From positions 1-23,382 of the forward strand of contig CAZESL010000025.1 of assembly GCA_964515215.1 (NCBI GenBank): 23,382 nucleotides of DNA, given 5' to 3'. This DNA comes from SIG588 sp964515215 (lineage in GTDB: Bacteria > Bacillota > Clostridia > Oscillospirales > Acutalibacteraceae). A model generated the notes under the pieces. It was not told where the DNA came from. It searched no databases and saw nothing but the letters and a program-made list of their open reading frames with translations. Shown in pieces: positions 8,295-15,528 of the stretch (its first letter is position 1; each line of letters opens with the position of its first letter). Both the position numbers and the translations under genes were made by a program.

Positions 8295-9044
8295 TTACCA
8301 AACGATACCGACGATCACAGCCGCCGTCATACCGACGAGCATACTGCCGGCGATGGAGAAATTGTCGAGCCACATAACCTTTTTCTTTTCGGAGAAATAG
8401 GTGAACACCGCCATAGCCGCCGCGGAAAACGCGAGGGTAACGAGCGGCAGATAGTTGCCCGTCACGACGAGTGCGCCGCCCTTTAATTGCACGAGGGTGC
8501 CGACGTAACTGCCGAGATAGGCGGTGATAAGACCGATGAACATCGCGGTCATCGCGCTGTCACCGAAACTTTTGCCGCCTGCTTTTTTGGCAGACGAGCG
8601 TTGCAGGCGACTGCAGTAGCGTTTGCCGAACAGCGCCATGCAGAGAACGCCCCAGATGATGCCGACCGCCATCAGCAGGCCGACAGTGGCAAACACTTCG
8701 GCGGTCATGTTGCCGTCCAGTCCCGAAAGCCCCGCACTTTTGGCGGCGATATCCGCCACGCTGGTCTCGTAATGCAGAGCGCCCACCACCGACAGCCGCA
8801 TCCACGGCAACGGCACACCGAGCGACCCCGCAAGTGCAATGACACCGAGCAGAATGCTGATGCTCGGGAGCAGCGAAAAGGTCGCGCTCGCCGTCACCGC
8901 ACGGCGCAGTTTTTGTTTATCTATTCCGATGGCGACACCCGCGCGCCACGCCCGCACCATAAAGAAGATGCTGAACGCGATCACGAACAGGATGACCACG
9001 CCGCTGATAAGATACAGCGGCCAACTGTTCAGTTGTGCTAACAT
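8295..9044 (-). CDS. DUF5058-like integral membrane protein
   Basis: This 249-residue protein has six predicted membrane helices (about 8-30, 58-76, 115-139, 164-184, 196-216 and 228-248). The signature around LLPSISILLGVIALAGSLG (58-76) followed by PWMRLSVVGALHYE (80-93) matches my memory of DUF5058 family proteins, which have no assigned function. The start at 9044 is chosen over an in-frame ATG at 9107 because the latter lies on the -35 box, while AAGGGG lies about 9 nt before 9044. It leads a three-gene operon with a second membrane protein and an M20 peptidase. A role as one half of a small-solute transporter is a guess from that context. Confidence 0.78.
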   Translation of the reverse strand: MLAQLNSWPLYLISGVVILFVIAFSIFFMVRAWRAGVAIGIDKQKLRRAVTASATFSLLPSISILLGVIALAGSLGVPLPWMRLSVVGALHYETSVADIAAKSAGLSGLDGNMTAEVFATVGLLMAVGIIWGVLCMALFGKRYCSRLQRSSAKKAGGKSFGDSAMTAMFIGLITAYLGSYVGTLVQLKGGALVVTGNYLPLVTLAFSAAAMAVFTYFSEKKKVMWLDNFSIAGSMLVGMTAAVIVGIVW

Positions 9045-9078
9045 ACGTTTTACCCCTTTGGTTTTAATGATTAGGTAT

Positions 9079-9107
9079 ACTATACCACTTGTTGTAACAA
9101 TTTGCAA
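9079..9107 (-). promoter_or_regulatory. Promoter of the DUF5058/M20 operon with palindromic -10 region
   Basis: On the minus strand a -35 TTGCAA (9102-9107) and a -10 TATAGT (9079-9084) are 17 nt apart, with TGG just before the -10 (extended -10). The -10 lies inside the perfect inverted repeat GGTATA-G-TATACC (9074-9086). The spacer holds a second inverted repeat, TTGTT-AC-AACAA. Either could be an operator. Confidence 0.7.
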
Positions 9108-9124
9108 CTTTTATTGATGCTGTG

Positions 9125-9290
9125 ACCCTTGGCTCCCTCGATGAGGGAGCTGTCCGAACATCGCCCGTATTCTGTGTTTCACGTAGGTGTTTCGGCGATG
9201 TTCCCGAGAATGAACGCTCTAAGTTCGAGCAGCCTCAAGGCTCCCTTGTGTAAAGGGGCCGACGCGTCAAGAAAATGTTTGAGGGAGTTG
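9125..9290. repeat. Composite of two CTCCCT-type palindromic repeats
   Basis: The first unit has the hairpin GCTCCCTC-GAT-GAGGGAGC (9132-9150), identical in both arms to the copy at 6015-6033. It is followed by a perfect 10-bp inverted repeat GAACATCGCC (9156-9165) with GGCGATGTTC (9194-9203). A second unit at about 9231-9290 carries GGCTCCCTTGTGTAAAGGGGCC-like pairing and GAGGGAG. There is no ribosome binding site or protein-like composition, so I regard the stretch as non-coding. Confidence 0.6.
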
Positions 9291-9320
9291 CTGCGACAAT
9301 ATGCCACTTCGAGAGGACAT

Positions 9321-9396
9321 TGTAGGGGGCGGCAATTTCTGACGCCCCGTTGCGGTGTGTGTTTCCACGGTGCGTCGCGAAGCGCCGCACCCTACA
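9321..9396. repeat. TGTAGGG...CCCTACA bounded repeat, complete copy
   Basis: This 76-nt unit is closed by TGTAGGG (9321-9327) and CCCTACA (9390-9396). It contains the inner hairpin GGTGCGTCG-CGAAG-CGCCGCACC at its right end. The right 28 nt recur at 97-124. The closing arms and GC-rich inner stems suggest a small mobile or RNA-level palindromic element. Confidence 0.6.
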
Positions 9397-9495
9397 TTTG
9401 CAAATCTCCACGGACGTGCAATGCGCGCCCCTACCGCTTGTTCGGCTATGTGCGTACCACAACGAAGTGCTTACGGTCGATTGCACTATCCCTCC

Positions 9496-9523
9496 GATTT
9501 TTGGCCGTAAACGGCCAAAAATC
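9496..9523. terminator. Hairpin with terminator-like shape
   Basis: A perfect 13-bp stem (GATTTTTGGCCGT at 9496-9508 with its complement at 9511-9523) encloses a 2-nt AA spacer. A and T runs at the base make it able to act in either direction. It stands about 45 bp beyond the purine-operon terminator, so it may be a back-up terminator or simply part of the repeat cluster. Confidence 0.45.
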
Positions 9524-9524
9524 A

Positions 9525-9544
9525 CCTCCCCTGACAAGGGGAGG
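9525..9544. repeat. CCTCCCCT-GACA-AGGGGAGG hairpin repeat
   Basis: A perfect 8-bp stem has a GACA loop. The central 16 nt CCCCTGACAAGGGGAG are identical to 20658-20673, next to purF, so this is a dispersed repeat rather than a local accident. Confidence 0.6.
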
Positions 9545-9568
9545 CATGGCCCCCGCTTCTCACGCATG

Positions 9569-9602
9569 AAAACACGCCCCCGCCGACACGGCAGGGGCGT
9601 GT
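9569..9602 (-). terminator. Terminator of the purine operon
   Basis: On the minus strand a GC-rich 13-bp stem with one mismatch (arms 9590-9602 and 9572-9584) and a 5-nt loop is followed by TTTT. It starts 6 bp after the stop codon of the prolyl-tRNA editing gene, the last gene of the leftward operon. Confidence 0.85.
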
Positions 9603-9608
9603 ATCTTT

Positions 9609-10148
9609 TTATAACGTCACCAAACGGGGGTTGCGTTTCATGGCGGGGAGAACGGTGCGCAGCAGCACCTCGGTGGGGAACGCGATGCTCGCGGTGGTCA
9701 CACACGGGTGGCAACCGAAGGTCGGCTCGTCCATCAGGTCACGGTCGATCAGCAGTTGCACACGGCCTGCCGTGTCCTGCAGAAGTCCCATCACGCTGGC
9801 GCAACCGGGGGTGACACCGAGCAGTTCTTCCATCTTTTCCGCCGAAGCGAACGAGAGGCGCGCCGAATTGATCTGCGCCGAGAGGTCTTTGGTGCGAAAC
9901 GGTTTTTCACCCGGCATCAGCAAAAGATAAAACGCCGTTTCCTGCCGATTGCACAACACCAAGTTCTTACACAAAGGCGCGCCGAGTGCCGCTTTGGGCG
10001 CTATGCAATCTTCCATCGTGGCGACCGCCGCGTGATCCACACGGCGGTAATCGACCCCCAGCGAATCCAAAAAGTCGTACACCCGCATTTCGCGGGGCGA
10101 GCGCCCCTCCGTGACAGAGGGACGCCCGTTTTCCACTTGTAAACTCAT
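9609..10148 (-). CDS. Prolyl-tRNA editing protein (YbaK/ProX-like)
   Basis: This 179-residue cytoplasmic protein is a free-standing editing domain of the YbaK/ProX superfamily. ProX members hydrolyse Ala-tRNA(Pro) formed by mistake by prolyl-tRNA synthetase. The conserved Lys of the active site is K61 in LCKNLVL, and the GxHP-type motif is FGCHPCVTTASI at 144-155. The first 20 residues (rich in polar residues) precede the domain and are the least certain part. Its ATG overlaps the TGA of fhs by one base (TGATG), a layout that favours reinitiation, and a terminator follows directly. It has no known part in purine synthesis, so its place as last gene of the operon is unexplained. A related activity (Cys-tRNA(Pro) deacylation) cannot be excluded. 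Confidence 0.85.
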   Translation of the reverse strand: MSLQVENGRPSVTEGRSPREMRVYDFLDSLGVDYRRVDHAAVATMEDCIAPKAALGAPLCKNLVLCNRQETAFYLLLMPGEKPFRTKDLSAQINSARLSFASAEKMEELLGVTPGCASVMGLLQDTAGRVQLLIDRDLMDEPTFGCHPCVTTASIAFPTEVLLRTVLPAMKRNPRLVTL

Positions 10149-11824
10149 CAGAACAACCCCGTGATCCTGCCGTTTTCGTCCACGTCGATGCGTTCGGCGG
10201 CAGGCACTTTCGGCAGACCGGGCATGGTGAGGATGTCACCCGTCAGTACCACCACAAAGCCCGCACCCGCCGACACCTTCACGTTCTTCACCGTCACGGT
10301 GAAATCGGTCGGCGCGCCGAGTTTGGTCGGATCGTCCGAAAAACTGTACTGCGTTTTGGCGATGCAGACGGGGCAACTGCCGAAACCAAGCTGTTCCAGC
10401 CGCTCGATCTGCTTCTTTGCCGCAGGCATCACGGTCACACCGTCGCCGCCGTACACCTTTTTGACCACCGCTTCGATCTTTTCGACGAGGGTGAGGTCGT
10501 CCGCATAGGAGAAGGTGAAATCGCCCGTTTCCTCTTCGCACAGACGCACCACTTCGCGGGCGAGGTCTTCACCGCCGCGACCGCCGTCTGCCCACACGGT
10601 GGACAGCACGGTGTTCACGCCGAGTTCCTTGCATTTCTTGATGATAAAATCAATTTCCGCATCGGTATCGGTCGGGAAACGGTTGACCGCCACCACGCAG
10701 GGGAGCTTGTACACGTTTTTGATGTTGGACACGTGGCGAAGCAGGTTGGGAATGCCCTTTTCAAGTGCCGCAAGGTCTTCGGTGGCGAGTTCCGTCTTCG
10801 CGAGACCGCCGTGCATTTTGAGCGCACGGACGGTCGCGACCATCACCACCGCGTCGGGGGTGAGGCCCGCCATACGGCATTTGATATCGAGGAACTTTTC
10901 CGCACCGAGATCCGCACCGAAGCCTGCTTCGGTCACGGTGTAGTCACCCATCTTGAGCGCCATTTTGGTCGCCATTACCGAGTTGCACCCGTGGGCGATG
11001 TTCGCGAACGGGCCGCCGTGCACGAAGGCGGGCGTACCCTCCAGCGTCTGCACCAAATTAGGCTTCAGTGCATCCTTCAAAAGCGCGGTCATCGCGCCCG
11101 CCGCCTTCAACTGACCGCAGGTCACGGGTTCGTCGTTGTAGTTGTAGCCCACGATGATGCGGGAAAGACGCTCCTTCAGGTCGGTGATGGAAGAAGAGAG
11201 ACACAGCACCGCCATGATCTCGCTCGCCACCGTGATGTCGAACCCGTCTTCACGCGGGACGCCGTTGGCTTTGCCGCCCATACCGTCCACGATGAAACGG
11301 AGTTGGCGGTCATTCATATCCACACAGCGTTTCCAGGTGATGCGGCGCACGTCGATACCGAGCGCGTTGCCCTGCTGAATATGGTTATCCAACATGGCGG
11401 CAAGCAGGTTGTTTGCCGCGCCGATAGCGTGGAAGTCACCCGTGAAATGCAGGTTAATATCCTCCATCGGCACCACCTGTGCGTAACCGCCACCCGCGGC
11501 ACCGCCCTTCACACCGAACACGGGGCCGAGCGACGGCTCACGCAGAGCCACCGTCACGTCCTTGCCGATACGGCGCAGACCGTCTGCCAGACCGATGGTG
11601 GTGGTGGTCTTACCCTCACCCGCGGGGGTGGGGGTGATCGCCGTCACCAGGATCAGTTTGCCGTCCGCACGGTCGGTCTCACGCAGCAGCGAAAGATCCA
11701 CTTTCGCCTTATACTTGCCGTAGCGTTCCACGTACTTCTCATCCACGTGGGCACGTTCGGCGATCACCGCAATGTCTTCCATTTCGCACGCCTGTGCGAT
11801 CTCAATATCCGTTTTGTACTGCAT
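10148..11824 (-). CDS. fhs: Formate-tetrahydrofolate ligase
   Basis: This 558-residue enzyme makes 10-formyltetrahydrofolate from formate, THF and ATP. The ATP-binding segment TPTPAGEGKTT (64-74), followed by TIGLADGL, is diagnostic, and length and sequence match the family throughout. The start follows the purL stop by 5 nt, with AAGGGG overlapping the purL stop region as ribosome binding site. The product is the one-carbon donor for PurN and the AICAR transformylase encoded upstream in the same operon, so co-expression would match donor supply to demand. It also implies that the cell takes or makes free formate, as fermenting Clostridia with pyruvate formate-lyase do. Nothing seen suggests a full Wood-Ljungdahl locus here. 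Confidence 0.97.
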   Translation of the reverse strand: MQYKTDIEIAQACEMEDIAVIAERAHVDEKYVERYGKYKAKVDLSLLRETDRADGKLILVTAITPTPAGEGKTTTTIGLADGLRRIGKDVTVALREPSLGPVFGVKGGAAGGGYAQVVPMEDINLHFTGDFHAIGAANNLLAAMLDNHIQQGNALGIDVRRITWKRCVDMNDRQLRFIVDGMGGKANGVPREDGFDITVASEIMAVLCLSSSITDLKERLSRIIVGYNYNDEPVTCGQLKAAGAMTALLKDALKPNLVQTLEGTPAFVHGGPFANIAHGCNSVMATKMALKMGDYTVTEAGFGADLGAEKFLDIKCRMAGLTPDAVVMVATVRALKMHGGLAKTELATEDLAALEKGIPNLLRHVSNIKNVYKLPCVVAVNRFPTDTDAEIDFIIKKCKELGVNTVLSTVWADGGRGGEDLAREVVRLCEEETGDFTFSYADDLTLVEKIEAVVKKVYGGDGVTVMPAAKKQIERLEQLGFGSCPVCIAKTQYSFSDDPTKLGAPTDFTVTVKNVKVSAGAGFVVVLTGDILTMPGLPKVPAAERIDVDENGRITGLF

Positions 11825-11829
11825 ATCCT

Positions 11830-14800
11830 TTACCCCTTAAAATAGCGAACTGCCGCTTCAAACATACGAATATCAAAGTTGCCGTCCACGTTTTTGTAAA
11901 GACCGTTGCCGATACGCTCGCTGTGACCCATCTTACCGAACACGCGGCCGTCGGGCGAGGTGATACCTTCAATGGCGTACATCGAATCGTTCGGGTTGAA
12001 GTGTACGTCGTCGGTCGCGTTGCCCGCGAGATCGACGTACTGGGTCGCGATCTGGCCGTTTGCGGCGAGTTTCTTCACGAGTTCTTCATCCGCGAGGAAG
12101 CGGCCTTCACCGTGCGAGATCGGCACCGAATAGACGTCGCCCACGTTGGTGAGCGCCAGCCACGGCGACTTGTTGGACGCCACACAGGTACGCACCATGC
12201 GCGACTGGTGGCGGGCAATGGTGTTGAAGGTCAGGGTCGGGCAGGTCTCGTCCGTATCGATAATGCGGCCGTACGGCACCAGGCCCAGTTTAATGAGCGC
12301 CTGGAAACCGTTGCAGATACCGCACATCAAACCGTCGCGGTTATCCAGCAGGTCGCCCACGCCCTCTTTGACGGCGGCATTGCGGAAGAAGGCGGTAATG
12401 AACTTACCGCTGCCGTCCGGCTCGTCACCGCCCGAGAAACCGCCGGGAATGAACACCATCTGCGCCTCTTTCAGGGCAGTGGCGAAGTTTTCGACACTCT
12501 TTTGAATGCCCGCGGCAGACAGGTTATTGATCACCATGATCTGCGGCTCAGCGCCCGCATCCCGCATGGCTTTCGCGGAATCGTATTCGCAGTTGGTGCC
12601 GGGGAAGGCGGGGATCAGCACCTTCGGACGGGCAACCTTCAACGCGGGAGCGCGACGCTCACCCGCTTCAAAGGTAAAGTTCGGGATATCACGGCCCGCC
12701 GAAGGAATGTTACAGGAATAGACGCTTTCGAGTTTGTCTTCGTAGATGCCGAGCAGGTCGGACAGTACGACCGTCTCACCGCAACCGCAAATGGTACCGT
12801 CGTCGGTGGTGACACCGATCTCCACGGCATCCGCTACCTCTTCGGTCACTTCCAGCACGAAGCCGCCGTAGCAGTAGTTGAACAGTGCCGACACGCCCAC
12901 ACCGTCGTGGAATTTCACGCCGATGCCGTTACCGAATGCCATCTTCATCACGGCTTCTGCCACACCGCCGATACCGGGGGTGTACGCCGCGACCGCAATG
13001 CCCGCACGCATCAATTCGGTCACGCGGGCGAAGGTGGCGAGCAGGGATGCGGTTTCGGGCAGACCGTTTTCGTCATACAAGGGTTTCAGACACACCACGC
13101 GATGGCCTGCCGCCTTGAATTCGGGAGACACGACGTCGTCCGTCTTACCCGTGGTGACTGCAAAGGAGACCAGCGTGGGCGGGACGTCAAGATCTTCGAA
13201 CGAGCCGCTCATCGAGTCTTTACCGCCGATGGAGCCGATGCCCAGTTCCTTTTGTGCCTTGAACGCGCCGAGCAGTGCCGCGAGCGGCTTGCCCCAACGC
13301 TTGCCGTCACGGCGGGGATGTTCGAAATACTCCTGGAAGGTGAGGTACACGTCTTCGAACGACGCACCCGTTGCGATCAGTTTGCTGACCGATTCCACCA
13401 CCGCGAGATACGCGCCGTGATACGGGCTCCCACTGGTGAGATACGGGTTGTAACCCCACGACATAAACGAGCAGGTGTCGGTGTGCTTCTTTTCCACCGA
13501 GACCTTCTGCACCATCGCCTGAATGGGGGTGAGCTGATGTTTGCCGCCGAACGGCATCAGCACCGTACCCGCACCGATGGTGGAGTCAAAACGCTCGGAC
13601 AGACCGCGCTTGGAGCAGACGTTGAGATCTGCCGCCAAGGCTTTGAAGTTTTCTGCAAAACCGCCGCACACCGCCGTTTCCTGCAGGGCGGGCTTTGCGG
13701 GGGTGATGGTGATGTGCTTATCCGCACCGTTGGAATTCAAAAACTCACGGCTGATATCCACAATTTTCTTGCCGTTCCAGTGCATCACCAAACGCGGCTC
13801 GGCCTGCACCGTCGCCACGGGGCGGGCTTGCAGGTTTTCCTCGGCCGCCAGTGCCAGGAAACGCTCGATATTTTCCGCTTCAATGACCACCGCCATACGC
13901 TCCTGCGATTCGCTGATGGCGAGTTCCGTACCGTCAAGACCTTCGTACTTCTTCGGCACGGCGTTCAGATCGATGACCAAGCCGTCCGCCAGTTCACCGA
14001 TGGCGACCGATACGCCGCCCGCACCGAAGTCGTTGCACCGCTTGATCATGCGGGTGGCTTCGGGGTTGCGGAACAGGCGTTGCAGTTTGCGCTCTTCGGG
14101 TGCGTTACCCTTTTGCACTTCCGCACCGCAGGTCTCCACCGACTGGGCGGTGTGCGCCTTGGAAGAACCCGTCGCACCGCCGATACCGTCACGACCCGTA
14201 CTGCCGCCGAGCAGAATGACCACGTCACCGGGGGCGGGCACTTCGCGGCGCACGTTTTCGGCGGGAGCCGCCGCGATGACCGCGCCGATCTCCATACGTT
14301 TCGCGGCATAGCCGGGGTGATACAGTTCGTCCACGATACCCGTGGCAAGACCGATCTGGTTACCGTAGGAAGAGTAGCCTGCCGCGGCGGTGGTGACGAT
14401 CTTACGCTGGGGCAGTTTGCCCTTGATGGTCTCGCTGACAGGCACGAGCGGATCCGCCGCACCCGTCACACGCATCGCACCGTAGACGTAGGAACGCCCC
14501 GACAGCGGGTCACGGATAGCACCGCCGATACAGGTCGCCGCACCGCCGAACGGTTCGATCTCGGTCGGGTGGTTGTGAGTCTCGTTCTTAAAGAGCAGGA
14601 GCCACGGCTCTTTTTCGCCGTCCACATCCACTTCGATCTTCACGGTGCAGGCGTTGATCTCTTCACTCTCATCCAGTTTGTCGAGTTTGCCGTGCTTCTT
14701 CAAGTATTTCACCGCCACGGTGGCGATATCCATGAGGCAGATCGGCTTTTCGGTGCGGCCGAGTTCTTCGCGCACCGCGAGATACTCTTCGTAGGTCGAC

Positions 14801-15525
14801 TGCAACAGTTCATCCTCAAACTTCACGTCGTCGATGACGGTGAGGAAGGTGGTGTGACGGCAGTGATCCGACCAGTAGGTGTCGATCATACGGATCTCGG
14901 TGATGGTGGGATCACGCTGTTCGGTCGCAAAATACTGCTGACAGAACGCGATATCGTCCGCATCCATCGCAAGCCCGTATTCCTTCACGAAGGCTTCGAG
15001 CCCCGCGCGATCCAATTTCAAAAACCCGTCGAGGGTCTTCACTTCGGTCGGAATATCGTACTGCATCTGCAGGGTCGCGGGCTTTTCGAGTGCCGCTTCG
15101 CGTGCCTCCACGGGGTTGATGACGTACTTTTTGATCTCCGCTACCTCGTCAGCCGTGAGGTCGCCGTACAGCGCGTACACCTTCGCGGTGCGCACGAGCG
15201 GGCGGTCGCCCTGCGAGATGATCTGGATGCACTGTGCCGCCGAATCGGCGCGCTGGTCGAACTGACCGGGCAAAAATTCCACCGCGAACACGGTGGCGCC
15301 GCCGAGTTGCGGCTCATCACATACCGTGTCGAGCTGCGGCTCGGAAAACACGGTGGTCGTAGCGTAGTTAAACAGTTCTTCGGTGATATTTTCCGCGTCG
15401 TAGCGGTTTAAGACGCGTACGTCGGTGAGTGCTTCGATCCCCAAAAGGGTACGCACGTCCGACAGCAGTGCTTTCGCTTCGTTCGCGAGTTCCTTTTTCT
15501 TTTCCACAAATATACGGTAGACCAT
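11830..15525 (-). CDS. purL: Phosphoribosylformylglycinamidine synthase, single-chain
   Basis: This 1231-residue enzyme converts FGAR, glutamine and ATP to FGAM. It has an N-terminal PurS-like domain (about 1-140), a linker with TYWSDHCRHTTF (216-227), two AIR-synthase-like ATP-binding halves (one with ETHNHPTEIEPFGGAATC, the other from about residue 580 with FMSWGYNPYL), and a C-terminal class I glutaminase domain from about residue 965 (FPGTNCEYD). The glutaminase triad is C1071 in GICNGFQ with H1201 and E1203 in GHSER; SHGEGR is also present. All parts look intact, so this step can use glutamine, unlike the PurF-like protein nearby. The layout matches the Clostridial single-chain type rather than the Bacillus PurL/PurQ/PurS trio. 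GGGAGGG inside the end of purD serves as ribosome binding site, with a 3-bp gap. Confidence 0.97.
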   Translation of the reverse strand: MVYRIFVEKKKELANEAKALLSDVRTLLGIEALTDVRVLNRYDAENITEELFNYATTTVFSEPQLDTVCDEPQLGGATVFAVEFLPGQFDQRADSAAQCIQIISQGDRPLVRTAKVYALYGDLTADEVAEIKKYVINPVEAREAALEKPATLQMQYDIPTEVKTLDGFLKLDRAGLEAFVKEYGLAMDADDIAFCQQYFATEQRDPTITEIRMIDTYWSDHCRHTTFLTVIDDVKFEDELLQSTYEEYLAVREELGRTEKPICLMDIATVAVKYLKKHGKLDKLDESEEINACTVKIEVDVDGEKEPWLLLFKNETHNHPTEIEPFGGAATCIGGAIRDPLSGRSYVYGAMRVTGAADPLVPVSETIKGKLPQRKIVTTAAAGYSSYGNQIGLATGIVDELYHPGYAAKRMEIGAVIAAAPAENVRREVPAPGDVVILLGGSTGRDGIGGATGSSKAHTAQSVETCGAEVQKGNAPEERKLQRLFRNPEATRMIKRCNDFGAGGVSVAIGELADGLVIDLNAVPKKYEGLDGTELAISESQERMAVVIEAENIERFLALAAEENLQARPVATVQAEPRLVMHWNGKKIVDISREFLNSNGADKHITITPAKPALQETAVCGGFAENFKALAADLNVCSKRGLSERFDSTIGAGTVLMPFGGKHQLTPIQAMVQKVSVEKKHTDTCSFMSWGYNPYLTSGSPYHGAYLAVVESVSKLIATGASFEDVYLTFQEYFEHPRRDGKRWGKPLAALLGAFKAQKELGIGSIGGKDSMSGSFEDLDVPPTLVSFAVTTGKTDDVVSPEFKAAGHRVVCLKPLYDENGLPETASLLATFARVTELMRAGIAVAAYTPGIGGVAEAVMKMAFGNGIGVKFHDGVGVSALFNYCYGGFVLEVTEEVADAVEIGVTTDDGTICGCGETVVLSDLLGIYEDKLESVYSCNIPSAGRDIPNFTFEAGERRAPALKVARPKVLIPAFPGTNCEYDSAKAMRDAGAEPQIMVINNLSAAGIQKSVENFATALKEAQMVFIPGGFSGGDEPDGSGKFITAFFRNAAVKEGVGDLLDNRDGLMCGICNGFQALIKLGLVPYGRIIDTDETCPTLTFNTIARHQSRMVRTCVASNKSPWLALTNVGDVYSVPISHGEGRFLADEELVKKLAANGQIATQYVDLAGNATDDVHFNPNDSMYAIEGITSPDGRVFGKMGHSERIGNGLYKNVDGNFDIRMFEAAVRYFKG

Positions 15526-15528
15526 TCG

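Noticed and set aside
9121..9560. A possible CRISPR array, given the repeated hairpins.
   Set aside because: The units differ in sequence and length, occur in both orientations without regular spacers, and no cas gene is near.
9129..9569. A 146-residue open frame in the 500-bp gap.
   Set aside because: It runs through several hairpin repeats, has no ribosome binding site and reads as translated palindromes.
11794..15411. A 1205-residue open frame on the plus strand opposite purL.
   Set aside because: It mirrors purL exactly, has low-complexity His/Arg/Gly-rich composition, no ribosome binding site and no recognisable motif. Long antisense frames arise here from the strong GC-ending codon bias of the real genes.
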